A stretch of DNA of 23,805 nt, from positions 1 through 23,805 of the forward strand of contig QANT01002332.1 of the NCBI GenBank assembly GCA_003254885.1, in the 5' to 3' direction. The number at the start of each line of letters is the position of its first letter. Positions within the stretch are counted from its first letter, which is position 1. The notes under the pieces were generated by a model. It saw only the letters and a program-made list of their open reading frames with translations. It was not told the DNA's origin and ran no database searches. The stretch is from Purshia tridentata. Lineage: Eukaryota; Streptophyta; Magnoliopsida; Rosales; Rosaceae. The position numbers and the translations under genes were made by a program. Shown here one piece after another: positions 8,421 through 18,978 of this stretch.

Positions 8421-9653
8421 TACTTGACTTAGTGTGAGTTTTTAGTATCATCTGGTTGAGATATCAATTTTGATTGATGTTTAGCATATTGAGAATCTCC
8501 TGAGATGAAAGATTTCAACTTAAAATATTTATTTACATATTGACTATCGATTTTAGTTTGAGAACTCATTGTCTTCATATATGAATTTTCAGCATCATAT
8601 TTCATTTAATTGTTGGCGAATGAGTATTGGTTTGTGGTTTTTGACATAGCACAATATCTTCAGAGTTCATATTTCTAGTTAATTAATTTATTTACAAGAT
8701 ATAGTTCATGAGTTTTGTGTCTTGATTTTTTATGACATAATAATATTAGTCTTGATTTTCACTCATACGAGCTTTAGTGAGCTTATCAGGTTTGTGTTTA
8801 ACCTGATACACCATTGATGTGGGTTACTGTTTGTAGGTTAAGTAAGCTGAAGAGGCAGTGAGAAGAAGATGAGCAGTGGGACTCCTAATTAATATAAATT
8901 GCTTTTCAAAGAGAACTTTTTAAACGATATTTGAATGTGTATTTTATTTATTTTACATGCATGAAAAAGATGTTCAAAAAGAGTTAAGATGTTTTTCATG
9001 TGGCCAAGGTTTGAGGGTGACACCATGTTCATGGTAGATTTAAAAAAACCACAGATGGAGCGCCCGTAATTTATTGGGATGTTGTAGATTAGCATGGTCA
9101 TCTACAACGGTAATGTCTGTAGTTGAATGTGATATTGACCATGGAAATTGCGTGTGGTAGATTATTAGTACCAGTAAAAATCATGGCTAGGGTTGAGGAG
9201 AGATTTGCTAAGAACACTATAGTCCTTGGTTTGATTACGAGTGTGCCAACATCTGAGTGAGGGGCCGTAAGTAATTGTTTGTGAATTGATTGATTGAATG
9301 GTTTGTGCAAAGATTTTAACTCGTAATTAAATGATTGTGCAGCAAGCAAGAAACAAGTACCTCGCCGAGGTTCTTTTCTTGCCTTGATCCTCATAAACTT
9401 TCACTTAGTTGGTGTCACTATAACAGTATGCTCAAAATTAAAGATGCAATGAATAGTAACTTGGCTGATCAGATTCAAAGAGGAATAGTGAACTTTAATG
9501 TAAAATGTATGAATTACTTGGTTATCACAAAATAGAGTGACTATTATTGTTCTAACAATAAATCTCTTAACTAAAAGACATAAACGGATAAAAAACAGAA
9601 GAAATAGATACTAGAATAATTGTATCCTAGCATAGCTAAAATAAAGGTTGAAG
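8421..9653. other. No gene seen; AT-rich intergenic or retroelement debris
   Basis: Only short chance frames are present. A 9-bp inverted repeat GTTGTAGAT...ATCTACAAC lies at about 9081-9108. Nothing recognisable as a gene, RNA or complete element was found. Confidence 0.4.
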
Positions 9654-9728
9654 GCTTGATTGCTTGAAGAACTTGAGAAATTTAAGAGCTTGATTGCTTG
9701 AAGAACTTGAGAAATCTAAGAGCTTGAA
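9654..9728 (+). repeat. 34-bp tandem repeat
   Basis: GCTTGATTGCTTGAAGAACT-type units start at 9654, 9688 and 9722 (partial), a spacing of exactly 34 bp. The two full copies differ at about one base, so the duplication is fairly recent. On the minus strand it falls just downstream of a TATA-like box. Confidence 0.85.
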
Positions 9729-9799
9729 TGCAAAGGATTCTTGAATATTCTAACAATTGTGTTGTATGGGAGAAAGCTTCTTATTGTATTGTTGCCTTG

Positions 9800-9807
9800 T
9801 ATTTATA
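9800..9807 (-). promoter_or_regulatory. TATA-like box, minus strand
   Basis: TATAAATA on the minus strand is followed by ACAAGGCAACAATACAA and pyrimidine-rich leader-like sequence, which looks like an LTR or gene promoter. No coding sequence follows it that I can recognise. The surrounding 9729-10540 is non-coding and LTR-like in style. Confidence 0.3.
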
Positions 9808-10549
9808 GTGATCAAAACCATAGGTTTTTAGGAAATCCTATCCTTTTTATTAGATTCGAATTTTTGGCTTGTTTTTCCTTCACACCCAAGTCTTCTCTAA
9901 GACTCTGGAAATTTTCAAATTTATTTTGACATTTTTTCTTAATTTCTGAAACTTTTCTAGAAATTTAATAGCGGAAAATTGTATTTTTCCACCTTGGGTT
10001 GGATAGTTGACCAACTTTGACTTTGGCTTCGGCTTTGACTTTTGTCTTTGACCAAAGTGAGACAGTAGAAAGGTAGAGTTGTTATCCACAGACCCAAGGG
10101 TGCAAGTCTCGTATTTTTCTGAGTTTGGGAGATTATTTTATGAATTTCTTAAGTTTCGTTTTCCTTAAGTTATTTTATTTTCCTAAGGGTGGTTCTAATT
10201 TTTTGAAATTATTTTAGGGGCAAATTGGTAATTTGACCCCATAGTTAATTAGTACTAGTCATCTCGAGTCTGTAGTATTTTTTGGGATATTTTTCCGTAT
10301 CCCGAGTTATTTTTAATTAAATTTTGAAGTTGACAAAAATAAGAAAAATAAAATAAAAAGAGGAGATGCACCAGATCGCTCTACATGGCACGATCTGTGC
10401 CCTTGATAGTAGTATGGCCCTATTAATTAGATGGTTTCATGTGTGCCACTTGGCGCAATGGACTTGATCTCACGCATGCATGTGCACCAGGTGTTGTGCT
10501 CCCCCGCTACGTGTGAGCCTCTCTCTGTGCCACCTAGCACTGAATCAAC

Positions 10550-10589
10550 TGAGTCAACTGAGTTGACTCATAAATATTTTCTATAAATA
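10550..10589 (+). promoter_or_regulatory. Palindromic W-box pair plus TATA box
   Basis: TGAGTCAAC (10550-10558) and GTTGACTCA (10562-10570) are a perfect 9-bp inverted repeat around three bases. They place TTGAC, the WRKY W-box core, on both strands. A TATAAATA follows at 10582-10589. About 105 bp later comes the start of the PMD-like frame. The layout is that of a plant core promoter. Stress-type WRKY control is inferred from the motif only. Confidence 0.45.
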
Positions 10590-10693
10590 CCGGCCATATC
10601 CCTATCTAATGGAGCCTGTGAAAGGCAAGAAATAGGCAAATCTTGGAATCAAAGACTTGATTCTTACGTGCCCTGAAGATGTTCCTATAGATC

Positions 10694-11077
10694 ATGCTCT
10701 CTTCTCGGCAGCTCTATTGTTTCTGGTCCTTGACGATCAATATTCTTAACTTGCAGTTTGGGCAAATGACACCCACCATACTTGAGATCGTGATCTTCGG
10801 CCTATGTCCTCACGATAGCCTCGTAAACATTAGAGTAGACAAGTATGAGTACAGCTCGGAACTTGAGCACACCCATGAGAAGACTCTCAACTATGAGTCA
10901 TGGTTGAATAACTTCGCCAAGACTGAGGGTGAAGTTACAACTAAAGAGCACACCGCATTTCTTTGGTACTAGCTCTACAAGTTTGTCTGCTACAGCCAAA
11001 GTTCCAAAATTACTAAGGAATTAATCCTTCTTGTCAAGGCTCTAGCAGCTGGCGAGGTGTTTGATTATACAACTTGA
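10694..11077 (+). pseudogene. Plant mobile domain (PMD) protein fragment, broken
   Basis: The frame has landmarks of the plant mobile domain found in MAIN/MAIL1-type proteins and in retroelement or MULE-borne relatives. These are FWSLTINILNLQFGQMTPTI near the start (matching the family's FW...NTF.L..GEMT.TL.DV pattern), then YESWLNNF, EHTAFLWY and LYKFVCYSQSSKI. It ends LLVKALAAGEVFDYTT before a TGA at 11075. An in-frame TAG at 10970 falls where the family has Trp (the WL-FVF motif), consistent with TGG to TAG. The upstream half of the domain and everything after the first helices are missing. It is probably a transposon-borne or retro-derived copy rather than a host gene. I do not see splice sites. 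Confidence 0.65.
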
Positions 11078-11847
11078 AAATGAAATTACTATTCCCTTAT
11101 CTGAATCTTAAAATTCAACTAGGGGGCAAACATTTTGGTCACCACACTGGAATCTGGCATTTGTGTTCAGGTGTTCAGGCTGGGGTGGTACCAATCTTTG
11201 TGTAGGAAGCACTTGTGATGCTTCCAGCGTTTGATCAATTTTGTCTCTACAATGTATTGAATACTCAATGATAGAGCCTTGGTCCTGCTATCAATCCAAT
11301 CAATTGTTGTTGCACTCAAATTTTAATTTTTTCTGTTCAGTAATAACAATTATAGTTTAAGTGGTATTTAGATGTAGTATTCAGATGTGGCTCATTGCTT
11401 GATTGCTCGATATCAAATGAGGAGCACCACACCTCCTTTTATAGTTGTGAATGGAAGGCTCTTATTAAAGAGTAAATCTTAAATTAAGGAGTGAATCATA
11501 CTTTAATTATAAAATTAGCTTCTATAACCAAAATGTGACGTAAAAAATAAAATAAATAAAAGTAGACCAAACCTTCACGGTTTCAAAATCAAACTTAACT
11601 CTGACTTGGTTCACACTTAATTACAAAGATTACTTTTGGTCGGCTCTGCACTAACTCTCGCTATAGTACGTGCAAAGTCTATGAGGGGATGAGTTCTAAC
11701 CAACGGCGCAGTAGGGACATAAGACCTCAACATGCAAAATTAATTAAACTGAAGCTCAATGAAAACACACAATAATGGAACTTATAATATAACATATAAT
11801 AATATTAGTCAAAGAAACCTTTTTAGTCCCTGTACTATGGACGAGGC
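11078..11847. other. No gene seen downstream of the PMD fragment
   Basis: AT-rich, with no domain recognised in any frame. A phrase CCTTTTTAGTCCCTGTACTATGG near 11818 resembles the dispersed TTTTTAGTCCCTGTG repeat found at 23514 onward. Confidence 0.35.
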
Positions 11848-11960
11848 AATAATTATAAGAAATAAAATAGCAATAATTTAAAAGCTAGAAAGTTAATGCA
11901 ATAATTACAAGAAATAAAATAGCAATAATTTAAAAACTAGAAAGTAAGTGCAATAATTTA
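11848..11960 (+). repeat. 52-bp tandem repeat, left block
   Basis: Units of the AATAATTATAAGAAATAAAA type start at 11848, 11900 and 11952 (partial), exactly 52 bp apart, and end CTAGAAAGTAAGTGC. A related block in the same orientation is at 14361-14430. Confidence 0.8.
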
Positions 11961-12093
11961 ACAGATAATTACCCATATGCCCATTTTGGGCTTTCACCTT
12001 CCCATAAAATCCACCTTTTAATTGGGGTTTCCAGGGGGTCCAGTTATGTTGCTTCCAACCCATAATTTGAGTTACCCGGTCCAGTTTTAATTT

Positions 12094-12242
12094 TATAAAT
12101 TAGGTTTCATTTTTATTTTCGGTTGTGCCCTTCCTTGTTTGAAGAGTGAAACGGTTTAGATATTCTTACTCTATCTCTCTCTTGTTCTCCCTCTCTCTTG
12201 CGATCTCTCTTCAGTGACTAATTCAAAGTGAGATAGACAGCC
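12094..12242 (+). promoter_or_regulatory. Promoter and leader-like segment before an orphan ATG
   Basis: TATAAAT at 12094-12100 is followed by a CT-rich leader (roughly 12165-12215, TCTCTCTCTTG-type) and then an ATG at 12243 in a CCATGA context. This is the usual look of a plant 5' UTR. Whether it is active is unknown. Confidence 0.35.
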
Positions 12243-12290
12243 ATGAAAGACGACTTAGCAAGCAAGGTCCCTCCCTCTTTCAATCGCTTG
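12243..12290 (+). CDS. Orphan first-exon candidate
   Basis: ATG opens 16 codons (MKDDLASKVPPSFNRL) ending in phase 0 at a GT donor (GTATGG from 12291). It has GC-richer, coding-like composition after a CT-rich leader. No continuation exon was recognised in the following 6 kb, which is repeat-rich. It may be the first exon of a host gene copied into a transposon, or a gene cut off by insertions. I do not recognise the peptide. The longer frame starting at 12293 is intronic or a chance frame. Confidence 0.35.
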
Positions 12291-13457
12291 GTATGGTTTC
12301 CTTAAATCCTCATAATCTCCTAAAAGGCTATAATTCATTCATTAATTTCAGATCTGTATTTTTAGAATTTGAATTTAGATTTCGAATTTGGGGTTGTTTT
12401 GTTTTGGTTGGGGGTTTCTTTCGTCAAATGAGTTATGGATTGTGTAAGGTTGTGTTCTTTGAAATGATTCTTCGATTTTGATTATTTAAAGTTTTTTTTT
12501 TTAAGTTTTGTTGATAAAAGGTTATGGTCTGTTCATCCTTTGGGAAATGTTTCTTGTAAATTTATTTCTAATTGGTCATCAATCATTTGGTGTTTACTAG
12601 AATAGATATGTGCCCCCAAAAACAAAATTTATTACACTGAGGGACGGAGTCGGAGGCTAGAGGAAAGCTTGTGGGGGTGGAGTTGGTGGATCACAGATAG
12701 GAGGGGAAGAGCAAGGTTTTGGATCCTATGAAGTCGAACCCAAGTGGGGGATTTAACGTCAAACTCACATCAATGAACAATCAAGATCCATCCACAGCCA
12801 CACACACTTTGTTAGTTTCTTAAGAGTAAATCAATTCTAAAGAATGAATAAACAAATTAAAAATTAAAAACAAAATTAACGGTTTGCTTTTTCATCTTAA
12901 ACTCTCTTTACATTTATTGACATACATTTATCAATTTTCATTGCCTCCATTCATTGTTAGGGCTAATAATTATTGTCATCATTAAAGACAGTAATAGTTG
13001 TTCCTGTCAAGTCAAATAATTACATGCTATTGTATCTCATTAATAAAAGAGATTTTTTTTATAAATTCATTTGGACACTTTTACTGCGTATTTTCCATAT
13101 GTTTGTGTTCGTCACTATTTGATATTAATTATATGGAAGTTGCATATTAGTAGTTGTAGATTTTGCTTTAATTATGAGTTTTCTTTTGGTCTTATAGTTG
13201 GATTCTATTAATTGTATTAGTTTAGGTGTAGTCTGATTCTTTATTTTCTATTTGGAGGATTATGGGACTAAGTATCATATTGTATTGTTTTATTGTTTAA
13301 TAATAACTATTTTAATTGTTATTTATCCAACAGTAGAAATATGTGAGTGTGGATTTTATGCTTGTTTCATACTGATTTTTAAGTGTAAGGCTTTTTAATA
13401 TTTTTTAACATAGAATTGAAAATGTAAATAAGGTTATTATTGTTACTGTTTATCAAC
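12291..13457. other. No gene seen; AT-rich
   Basis: A slightly GC-richer island (about 12640-12790) has no stable frame or known motif. The rest is AT-rich. Both could be intron of the orphan exon. Confidence 0.35.
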
Positions 13458-13770
13458 AACAATATATAAGTGGGGACTATGATTGTTACTATATATCAGT
13501 AACAATATGTAAGTAAGGTTGTGATCGTTACTGCTTATTATTAACAATATGTAAGTAAGCTATAGTAACAATATGTAAGTGACTCTATGATTGTTAATGC
13601 TTATCAATAACAATATGTAAATGAAACTATAATTGTTACTGCTTGTAAGTAACAATATATAAGTGGGGCTAGTTAGTGGGGTTAGATAGTGGGGCTATAG
13701 TTGTTAGTGAGGATATGATTGTTATTACTTGTCAGTAACAATATGTGTGACTATAATTATTACCTTTTTG
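13424..13770 (+). repeat. 42/43-bp tandem array of hairpin-forming units
   Basis: AACAATATRTAAGT starts units at 13458, 13501, 13543, 13567, 13609 and 13651, mostly 42-43 bp apart with one shortened 24-bp unit. Further decayed copies run to about 13770. At unit junctions TTGTTACT faces AGTAACAA, for example 13483-13490 with 13498-13505, so each junction can fold as a 8-9 bp hairpin. No coding potential. Confidence 0.8.
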
Positions 13771-14360
13771 TGAGTAATATGTAAGTTTTTTTTTTTTGGT
13801 CAATTATTAACTTGAAAAAAATATATATAAGTGGGACTATAATTGTTATTTTTTGTCAGTAACCTCCAACTGCGTTGCAAAAATCACAAAAGCTATTACT
13901 AATTGCCATTATTGAATAGTAAAAATGAAGCAACTAAACTCATGTATGCTTTTGCCAAAAAAAAGAGAAAGAACTAAACTTAGAATTAATTAAATTTTTT
14001 TTAAAAGATAAATGAAATAAATGAATTTAATATAATAGCACAAAGTAACAACACATGGCTGCACAAAAGAGAAAGACAGGCAAATGACAGTTGTTAGTTA
14101 TATAGAAGATGGTTTCAGCAAAGAAAAAAAGAAGGGAAAAAAAAGATATATGGTAGGCTGGCAGCTAGTTATCCATGTACAAAAGTAAGAAAGATAACCA
14201 AATGTGCAATGGTAGGGCTGTAATTTATGCTCTTTATAATGGCTTTTGTTATGCATGTATTGAGTTTTTAAAAAGTAGGCCGGCAAGACTTTTTGTTTCC
14301 ATGTTTGGGTTTAATGAGCAATATAAGTGTCCAAATGGACTTATAAAAAAAAAATCTCAT
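13771..14360. other. No gene seen
   Basis: AT-rich. Overlapping short frames on both strands around 14100-14380 have low-complexity Lys/Phe/Ser content and no family resemblance. Confidence 0.4.
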
Positions 14361-14430
14361 AATTTAAAGACTAGAAAGTAAGTGCAATTATTAAAAGAAA
14401 TAAAATAGTAATAATTTAAAGACTAGAATT
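14361..14430 (+). repeat. 52-bp-type repeat, right block
   Basis: It carries the same sequence as the 11848 array (AATTTAAAGACTAGAAAGTA then AGTGC then AATTATTAAAAGAAATAAAA) in the same orientation about 2.4 kb away. One partial and one nearly full unit are present. Confidence 0.7.
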
Positions 14431-16090
14431 TAAACAATAGTATAAATACTAAGATTAAGGTTCCACACCATCATAATTATTAATCTAGTAATTTTTTTAG
14501 CAATTTCCCACATAAGAGGGCACTTAAGAGTCAACTTGACACCCTCAGTTAGTAATATTTATATTTTAAACTCTAAATTAAATAATTGTATGGTAGATAT
14601 TGTTCTTACTTAAAAACTATAAATTTTAAGCAAGTGAACCAAAACTAAAGAACAACTAAAGTTCAAAAAACTTATATTAAAACAATTGATTACAAAGCAA
14701 AAATGTGGAAAAAATTTCTAACTACCCATAATAAATGCTATCATTGGTAAAAAATTAATTCTTTCTCATTATATGAATAAAATCTAAAAATGGTGGGAAA
14801 TTAACTAAGAAAAGCTTAGTTGATAATTTTCAAGGTGGTGCTTCCCCCTTACCTTGGTGAGGAGGTTTAGTGTGACCACCCATAAGTATTAAACTAAAAT
14901 AAAAATGAAAAGAATAATAAAATGATATTTAATTAGATAAGAGTAAATAAAATAATAACTTAGAAGTAAATAAATAAATAAAAGAAGGAGCAAAAGAAAA
15001 ACATGAAAATCAAACTTTTATTGCATTAATTTAAAAGTGCATGAACAAAATATTAAAACTTTCTATTCTCTCTAACAAAATAACCAAAAAGGCATTTTAG
15101 AGAAATCCTAAGAGAATAGTAAAAGAGGTAGCAAAAATAAGTATAAGGTAAGGATCCTAAAATATGAGCTAAAGGTTTCCTTAAAGGGTCAATTACAAAA
15201 AAATCAATAAATAATTTCAATGTTACATATTAGTCAATGAATTTTTTCAAAAATACCATAATAGTCACAAGTGACCAAAATGAAATAAGGAAATTATAAG
15301 AAGTAACAACTAAACTTAGAAGAAGAAGTATTTACACTTCCTGCCACTCCACTATGCTGCTGATGTCAGTCACATATTACAATTTTAAAAATTACAAATA
15401 GGTCAATAATAACTACAAACTGACACATGGCAAACTTAATTTAAATAACTAACTACCTAGCTACTATCAACAGACTAACAAAACTATCGTTAATAATCAA
15501 TCTTTAATTAAGAAATTTATTTAAATTTCATTTCAATCATGTCAATGATTCCCTTCATACATTTTAACTTCTTTTTTTTTTTTGCTATGCATCTCTTTTC
15601 TCTCATAGATGTAGAATAAATACTGAAGGACAGTTATTATTATTTTTTAAAATTTTATTTTAAAAATCACGTAAGAGAGGACCCAAAAAAAAAACAGTAA
15701 TTGTATAACAGTATACGAAAACAACTAAAATGCAAAAAATGGATATACATAAAATTGATGACTGTGTGATAGTCACCCTTTTTAAATCCAATTAACTAAC
15801 TGTGATTAATTAACAAACTAATATTATTTAGTTAAAAAATTAATTGAACTATATAAATACAACGTCGTCCCATTAGAACCCAATTGAACTAGATACCAAA
15901 TCGCTTCACGAATGGAAATTGGAAATTCCTAATAAGCTCCAACCCTTTGTAAATTTCATAAAAATTAGAGGACCTTGCAGCTTCTAGCAAAAAAGTCAAG
16001 ATTCTTCAAAATAACAGTAAAAACCTAAACTACTTTTCAATAATTTCACCCTAAATTTTGTTATAGTGTGATATTCACCTATTCAAAATA
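14431..16090. other. No gene seen; AT-rich with scattered palindromes
   Basis: No coding frame or domain was found. Isolated motifs of the TGTGTGATAGT type occur, for example GACTGTGTGATAGTC near 15761 and CAGTAATTGTATAACAGTA near 15694. These link it to the hairpin arrays that follow. Confidence 0.35.
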
Positions 16091-16175
16091 AGTAACTGTC
16101 ACACAGTTACTGATTCGAAATTAGTAATTGTATAACAATTACTAATTCGAAATAAGTAATTGGGTGACAATTACT
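16091..16175 (+). repeat. 32-bp array of three hairpins with compensatory changes
   Basis: Three units start at 16091, 16123 and 16155, exactly 32 bp apart. Stems: AGTAACTGT/ACAGTTACT (16091-16099 with 16103-16111), AGTAATTGT/ACAATTACT (16123-16131 with 16135-16143) and AGTAATTG/CAATTACT (16155-16162 with 16168-16175). Between unit 1 and the others the stem base C changes to T and its partner G to A. Spacers share ATTCGAAAT. Function unknown. Confidence 0.85.
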
Positions 16176-16229
16176 GAATTAAAATTTACACTACAATTCA
16201 ACACTACAATAGAACATGCAAAACTAGTA

Positions 16230-16255
16230 AAATAGATATTATCACACAGATACTG
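16230..16255 (+). repeat. Single copy of the 26-bp repeat unit
   Basis: AAATAGATATTATCACACAG then ATACTG matches the 26-bp units at 16444-16521, displaced by about 215 bp. Confidence 0.6.
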
Positions 16256-16443
16256 AAATAAAAACAATGGAATCTAATCACTAACTAACTCAAGCATCTT
16301 AACAAAACCTAATATACTTTCCAAGTATTAAAATCAACCTCAAGCATAACCAATTTACAAGAAAAAAGAAATCATACACAATGATAAAACACTCATTAAC
16401 CAACTCAAACAATGCACATTCACCAACTCAAACAATAAAAACC

Positions 16444-16521
16444 GAAATATATATTGTCACACAGATATTGAAATAGATACTATCACACAAATACTGAAAT
16501 AGATACTGTCACACAGATACT
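16444..16521 (+). repeat. 26-bp tandem repeat, three units
   Basis: GAAATAKATAYTRTCACACA-type units start at 16444, 16470 and 16496 at an exact 26-bp spacing. The core TACTGTCACACAGATACT is related to the stem CTGTCACACAG of the 16091 hairpin. Confidence 0.8.
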
Positions 16522-18908
16522 AAAACAAATATTGCACAACCTACAACCACCCTTAAAACTCTTATAAACTCAAAATGAAAAAAAAACTAAACTTAGAATA
16601 AAAAATTGAAACAATGAATGTATGACAGTGTACGAAAACAGCAAAATCAATCTATAACTGTGTGATAGTATGTGAAAACAACATAATTATACGTATAAAA
16701 CCTCAATTCAATATTTTTCAATTTCTAGAAGATCAACCCCTATGGGCTGAAATGACTATGTTTAATTCTTTTTTTTTTATTTTTGTTTAGATGTTAAAAG
16801 TGTAAAAACATAACTTAAAATACTCATATTCTATAGAAATGAAAACTCAAAATAGTAACTACAAGGCAATTACTGAATTTAAGTTCTAGCTAAATAATAA
16901 TGGTTATAGATTTCAATAACTACGAAAAATCTAATATACAACCATATCACTAATAAGGCAGCAAGCTAGCACATAAACACAAGGCATTTGCACAGAATTA
17001 AGCATTAGCACAATCCACAAGCAAGACCTTCTAATAGTTAGTTATCTAGAAAATTAACTTTTGGGCAAGCCCCTTACCTTTTAAGTAGCTGCCCCAACTC
17101 CATATTTTCTAGAAACCAACAAAGTCCTGCAAAGAGACACAACCAAACTCTAGGTTACACATAAGTATAAAATTAGGATTCTATTGAGTGACAATACTTG
17201 TTTGGGAAACAAGAGTAGTCTCGGGAACCAACCAATGATGAGAAAACCTTAATGTATTCAAGATAGACTCGAGGAAATACTTAAAAGGTTACAAATCACT
17301 TTTCAAATCAATAAGAGAGTTTAAACAAGAGAAAAGGCTGCTGCATAGTTGACTGCCAAGGAATAGACTCACAGGGGTAGGGTATACTCTCAGTTTTTTA
17401 GAAATATAAGTACAAGTCCAAATGCTTTGAAATTGGTTGAATGATTTTAGACATATAGAGGTTCATTCACAAAAAAATATCGAGTGTTTTGGAGCTGTGG
17501 ATTAGTACAGTTTCACTAATCAATCCAGCTTAGGATTTGGGAGCAATGCTGATCATCCTCCAAATCCAAAGGTTGAGTTATTAATATCCCACAACCTCAA
17601 ATCATATGATTTACCAAACGAAAACCAATCCACACAGGTCTAACCTCATCCCATTAATCTTGGTTTAGGTAGAAATCACAAGGAACACAAAAGAGGTTAG
17701 AAAACTTAGACATGCAAAAGAAAATAGTTGCTAGCTGACAGATTTCAGAAATTCAGGATCAAATTAGAAAATGCATAAGTAATGCATTTGGCGTCCGATT
17801 AAGGTGATCTTGGTCGTGAAATGACCAATAGAGTCTCTAATTTCTGCTTACCAAAAACCAGATCAAAACTATTTGTCAAACAATACAGTTTTCAAAATCA
17901 TTGTCTCGGGGTCAGAGACCACCAAAACCAGAAAAAATGGACTTTTGTGCAAAGCTCAAGACTGAAGATTCAAGACTCTCTGGCCAAAACTAAGTATATC
18001 AATACACTCAATACAATACTACTAAGGACTATAACCAAGTATGTCAATGCAACCAAGTTTAAGCTTTTCTTACCAAGATAGTTTAAACAATATGTGTAAC
18101 TGTGTGACAGTATACTTAATTAAATGGTCAATTAAAAACTATTCATGTCAAAGTAAAGAGCCAAGGGGGAAGCCAAACTAGTTAGATATATCATAATAAG
18201 ATGATATTCTATTGGATCTAATAAAAGTGGGGCGATAGACCACCAGAAGTTAGAATAACACAGAAAAAATAATGATAAAATACTACAAATTTTCATCAAA
18301 GAGTTGGCAGACATACCCTACAAATATTCATGAAAAGTCAGCTTGATAGACATTTCATATCTTAATGATGCTAATATTGGTATAATAAATCACACAATTC
18401 ACTTAAAGTTGCTATATTACATAAATTGATAACTTAATATCATAATGGACAAAGGAACATACAATTTCAAATATATTACAAAATGTCTCAAAGGTGCATA
18501 TATATCATAGTCCATTCAAACATCTTCACTATTATGCTGGAGAAACATTCAACACACAATCATTGATTTAGTATAGATAATTGAAGTGCTACATAACATC
18601 TCCTTTAAAAATTCTAAGGTATATATAGATCTAAAAACTGAAAAAGGGTTATTACTGAAGTTTCCTAGAAAGGATTTCAATCAGTTCCACATTGAATTTT
18701 AAGGTTTTTTTTTGTTGTTGCAGAAGCTTCTAATAACTTACCTCACATCTATGATGTAAATACCTCCATAATATTGTTAACTATCATTCATACTCATTAT
18801 TCAGCAAACTAAAGCAGTTAAGGTTTTCTAGGTAATTAAAATGAATGCACCATTGCATACCCATATTTTGGCTCAAGTAAGTCAAGTGTAAATTTCTCAA
18901 AATTTGGA
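16522..18908. other. No confirmed gene; repeats and one possible minus-strand exon
   Basis: Mostly AT-rich. TGTGTGAYAGTAT motifs recur near 16662 and 18096, and a related TGTATGACAGTGTACG near 16618. On the minus strand 17126-17078 is bounded by TTTGCAG| and |GTAAGG and contains ATGGAGTTGGGGCAGCTACT. It could be a short exon or a chance match; no partner exon was found. The frame at 17821-18081 has no family resemblance. Confidence 0.3.
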
Positions 18909-18909
18909 G

Positions 18910-18978
18910 TACACTACTCGACAGTGTACTTTTGTTTGTAATGAACTTTGGTTTAAAACATACACTGTTCGACAGTGT
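18910..18978 (+). repeat. Pair of ACACT...AGTGT palindromes
   Basis: TACACT-ACTCGAC-AGTGTA at 18910-18928 and ACACT-GTTCGAC-AGTGT at 18962-18978 are inverted repeats with 7-base loops sharing TCGAC, about 51 bp apart. Confidence 0.6.

Noticed and set aside
6196..9104. Shared 12-mer ATGGTCATCTAC at about 6196 and 9093 as a target duplication around a 2.9-kb element
   Set aside because: Too long for an LTR duplication (5 bp expected), not flanked by TG...CA ends, and the right copy is part of a local inverted repeat.
9335..9535. Plus-strand frame with Cys/Lys-rich start
   Set aside because: No family resemblance and ordinary AT-rich composition; probably chance.
16091..16521. CRISPR-like array
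   Set aside because: Units are contiguous tandem repeats without unique spacers, in plant DNA; no cas genes.
17821..18081. 86-codon open frame
   Set aside because: Composition matches the surrounding non-coding DNA; no motif seen and no splice context.
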